Positions 6,336-6,907 of a stretch of DNA of 6,907 bases are shown here, in pieces. The position numbers and the translations under genes are program-made. Every line of letters starts with the position of its first letter. Positions within the stretch are counted from its first letter, which is position 1. Below the pieces are notes generated by a model that was given only the letters and a program-made list of their open reading frames with translations, was not told the origin of the DNA and searched no databases. Source of the DNA: an uncultured Pseudomonadota bacterium (lineage in GTDB: Bacteria; Pseudomonadota; Gammaproteobacteria; Burkholderiales; Rhodocyclaceae); contig CAMLHL010000102.1 of NCBI GenBank assembly GCA_946479855.1, positions 1 to 6,907 on the forward strand, given 5' to 3'.

Positions 6336-6907
6336 TTACTTCGAGTAAAGTTCGATGACGAGACCTTCGTTCAGGGTCGCCGGCAATTCGGAACGTTGCG
6401 GCATAGCCTTGAACGTGCCCTTGCCTTCCTTGACGTCCACGGAGATCCACTCCGGGAAACCGCGGGACTCAGCAGCCTCGAGGGCAGCCTTGCAACGCAG
6501 GGAAGCACGTGCGCGATCGGTCAATTGGACAACATCACCCGGCTTGACGATAAACGAAGGAATATTGACGCGCTTGCCGTTAACCAGAACGCCGTTGTGA
6601 CGGACGACCTGGCGGGATTCGGAGCGGGAAGCACCAAAACCCATGCGGTAAGCGACGGAGTCCAGGCGCGCTTCGAGCAACTGGAGCAGGTTCTCACCGG
6701 TCTGGCCCTTGCGGCGATCAGCTTCGGCAAAGGTCTTGCGGAACTGGCCTTCGAGAACGCCATAAACACGGCGAATTTTCTGCTTGGCGCGCAGGTGCAC
6801 GCCGTAGTCGGACAGGCGGGCACCGGACTTCTGGCCGTGCTGGCCAGGAGCATAGGAACGACGCTCAATGGCGCACTTGTCGGTGAAGCACTTTTCGCCC
6901 TTCAGGA
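6336..6907 (-). CDS. rpsD: 30S ribosomal protein S4 (uS4), zinc-type; N-terminus beyond right edge
   Basis: The frame stays open to the window edge: 189 residues are visible, starting LKGEKCFTDKC, and about 20 more are expected outside for a total near 209. An internal Met at 6800 is not the start, because conserved S4 sequence (ERRSYAPGQHGQ, then GARLSDYG) lies before it. Family landmarks follow: KQKIRRVYGVLEGQF, the S4 RNA-binding domain RLDSVAYRMGFGASR to HNGVLVNGKRVNIPS, and the C-terminal ELYSK. S4 is a primary 16S rRNA binder that starts small-subunit assembly and, in E. coli, represses translation of its own operon. The CFTDKC pair fits the second half of the C-x2-C...C-x4-C zinc site of C+ S4 proteins; the first pair would lie outside the window. 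Spacing to rpoA is 23 bases. Confidence 0.97.
   Translation of the reverse strand, partial: LKGEKCFTDKCAIERRSYAPGQHGQKSGARLSDYGVHLRAKQKIRRVYGVLEGQFRKTFAEADRRKGQTGENLLQLLEARLDSVAYRMGFGASRSESRQVVRHNGVLVNGKRVNIPSFIVKPGDVVQLTDRARASLRCKAALEAAESRGFPEWISVDVKEGKGTFKAMPQRSELPATLNEGLVIELYSK

Noticed and set aside
1..6907. CRISPR arrays, tRNA or rRNA genes, insertion sequences, integrase or attachment sites
   Set aside because: I saw no regularly spaced repeats, no tRNA-like cloverleaf sequence, no transposase-like protein and no terminal inverted repeats. The only clear repeats are short hairpins and one 9-base direct repeat.

Overview
The window is ordinary proteobacterial chromosome, most likely from a betaproteobacterium close to the Rhodocyclales (Dechloromonas/Azonexus-like). 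The pointers are the order rpsD-rpoA-rplQ, the sequence style of RpoA and of the zinc-type (C+) ribosomal protein S4, and a GC-rich genome with strong third-position bias. This assignment rests on recognising protein sequences, not on a database search.

Layout. Positions 1-149 (minus) hold the 5' end of a hotdog-fold acyl-CoA thioesterase that runs off the left edge. A short divergent intergenic region separates it from a plus-strand series. First is a complete Atm1-type ABC exporter (217-2034). Next come about 330 bases that hold the decayed, frameshifted C-terminal end of a sensor histidine kinase (2031-2361). Then there are two signalling genes: a receiver protein fused to an RsbW-like anti-sigma-factor/serine-kinase ATPase domain (2354-3259), and a receiver-PAS-SpoIIE/PP2C phosphatase (3266-4807). 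A bidirectional hairpin terminator (4836-4860) lies in the gap between this series and the minus-strand alpha operon: rplQ (4883-5281), rpoA (5338-6312) and rpsD (6336 to beyond the right edge).

How they work together. The two signalling genes form the kinase and phosphatase arms of a partner-switching circuit. In characterised systems such arms phosphorylate and dephosphorylate a STAS-domain antagonist. Here each arm has its own intact phosphoacceptor receiver. No STAS protein, sigma factor or intact histidine kinase is present in the window, so the circuit must take its input from, and act on, partners encoded elsewhere. The kinase remnant directly upstream overlaps the receiver-ATPase start codon and suggests that a cognate sensor kinase was once encoded here. 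The exporter gene is co-directional and abuts the remnant, so co-transcription is possible, but no functional link is shown. The three alpha-operon genes are housekeeping genes and look normal.

I did not find a convincing undescribed system. The most interesting points are the broken kinase and the orphaned two-receiver partner-switching pair.
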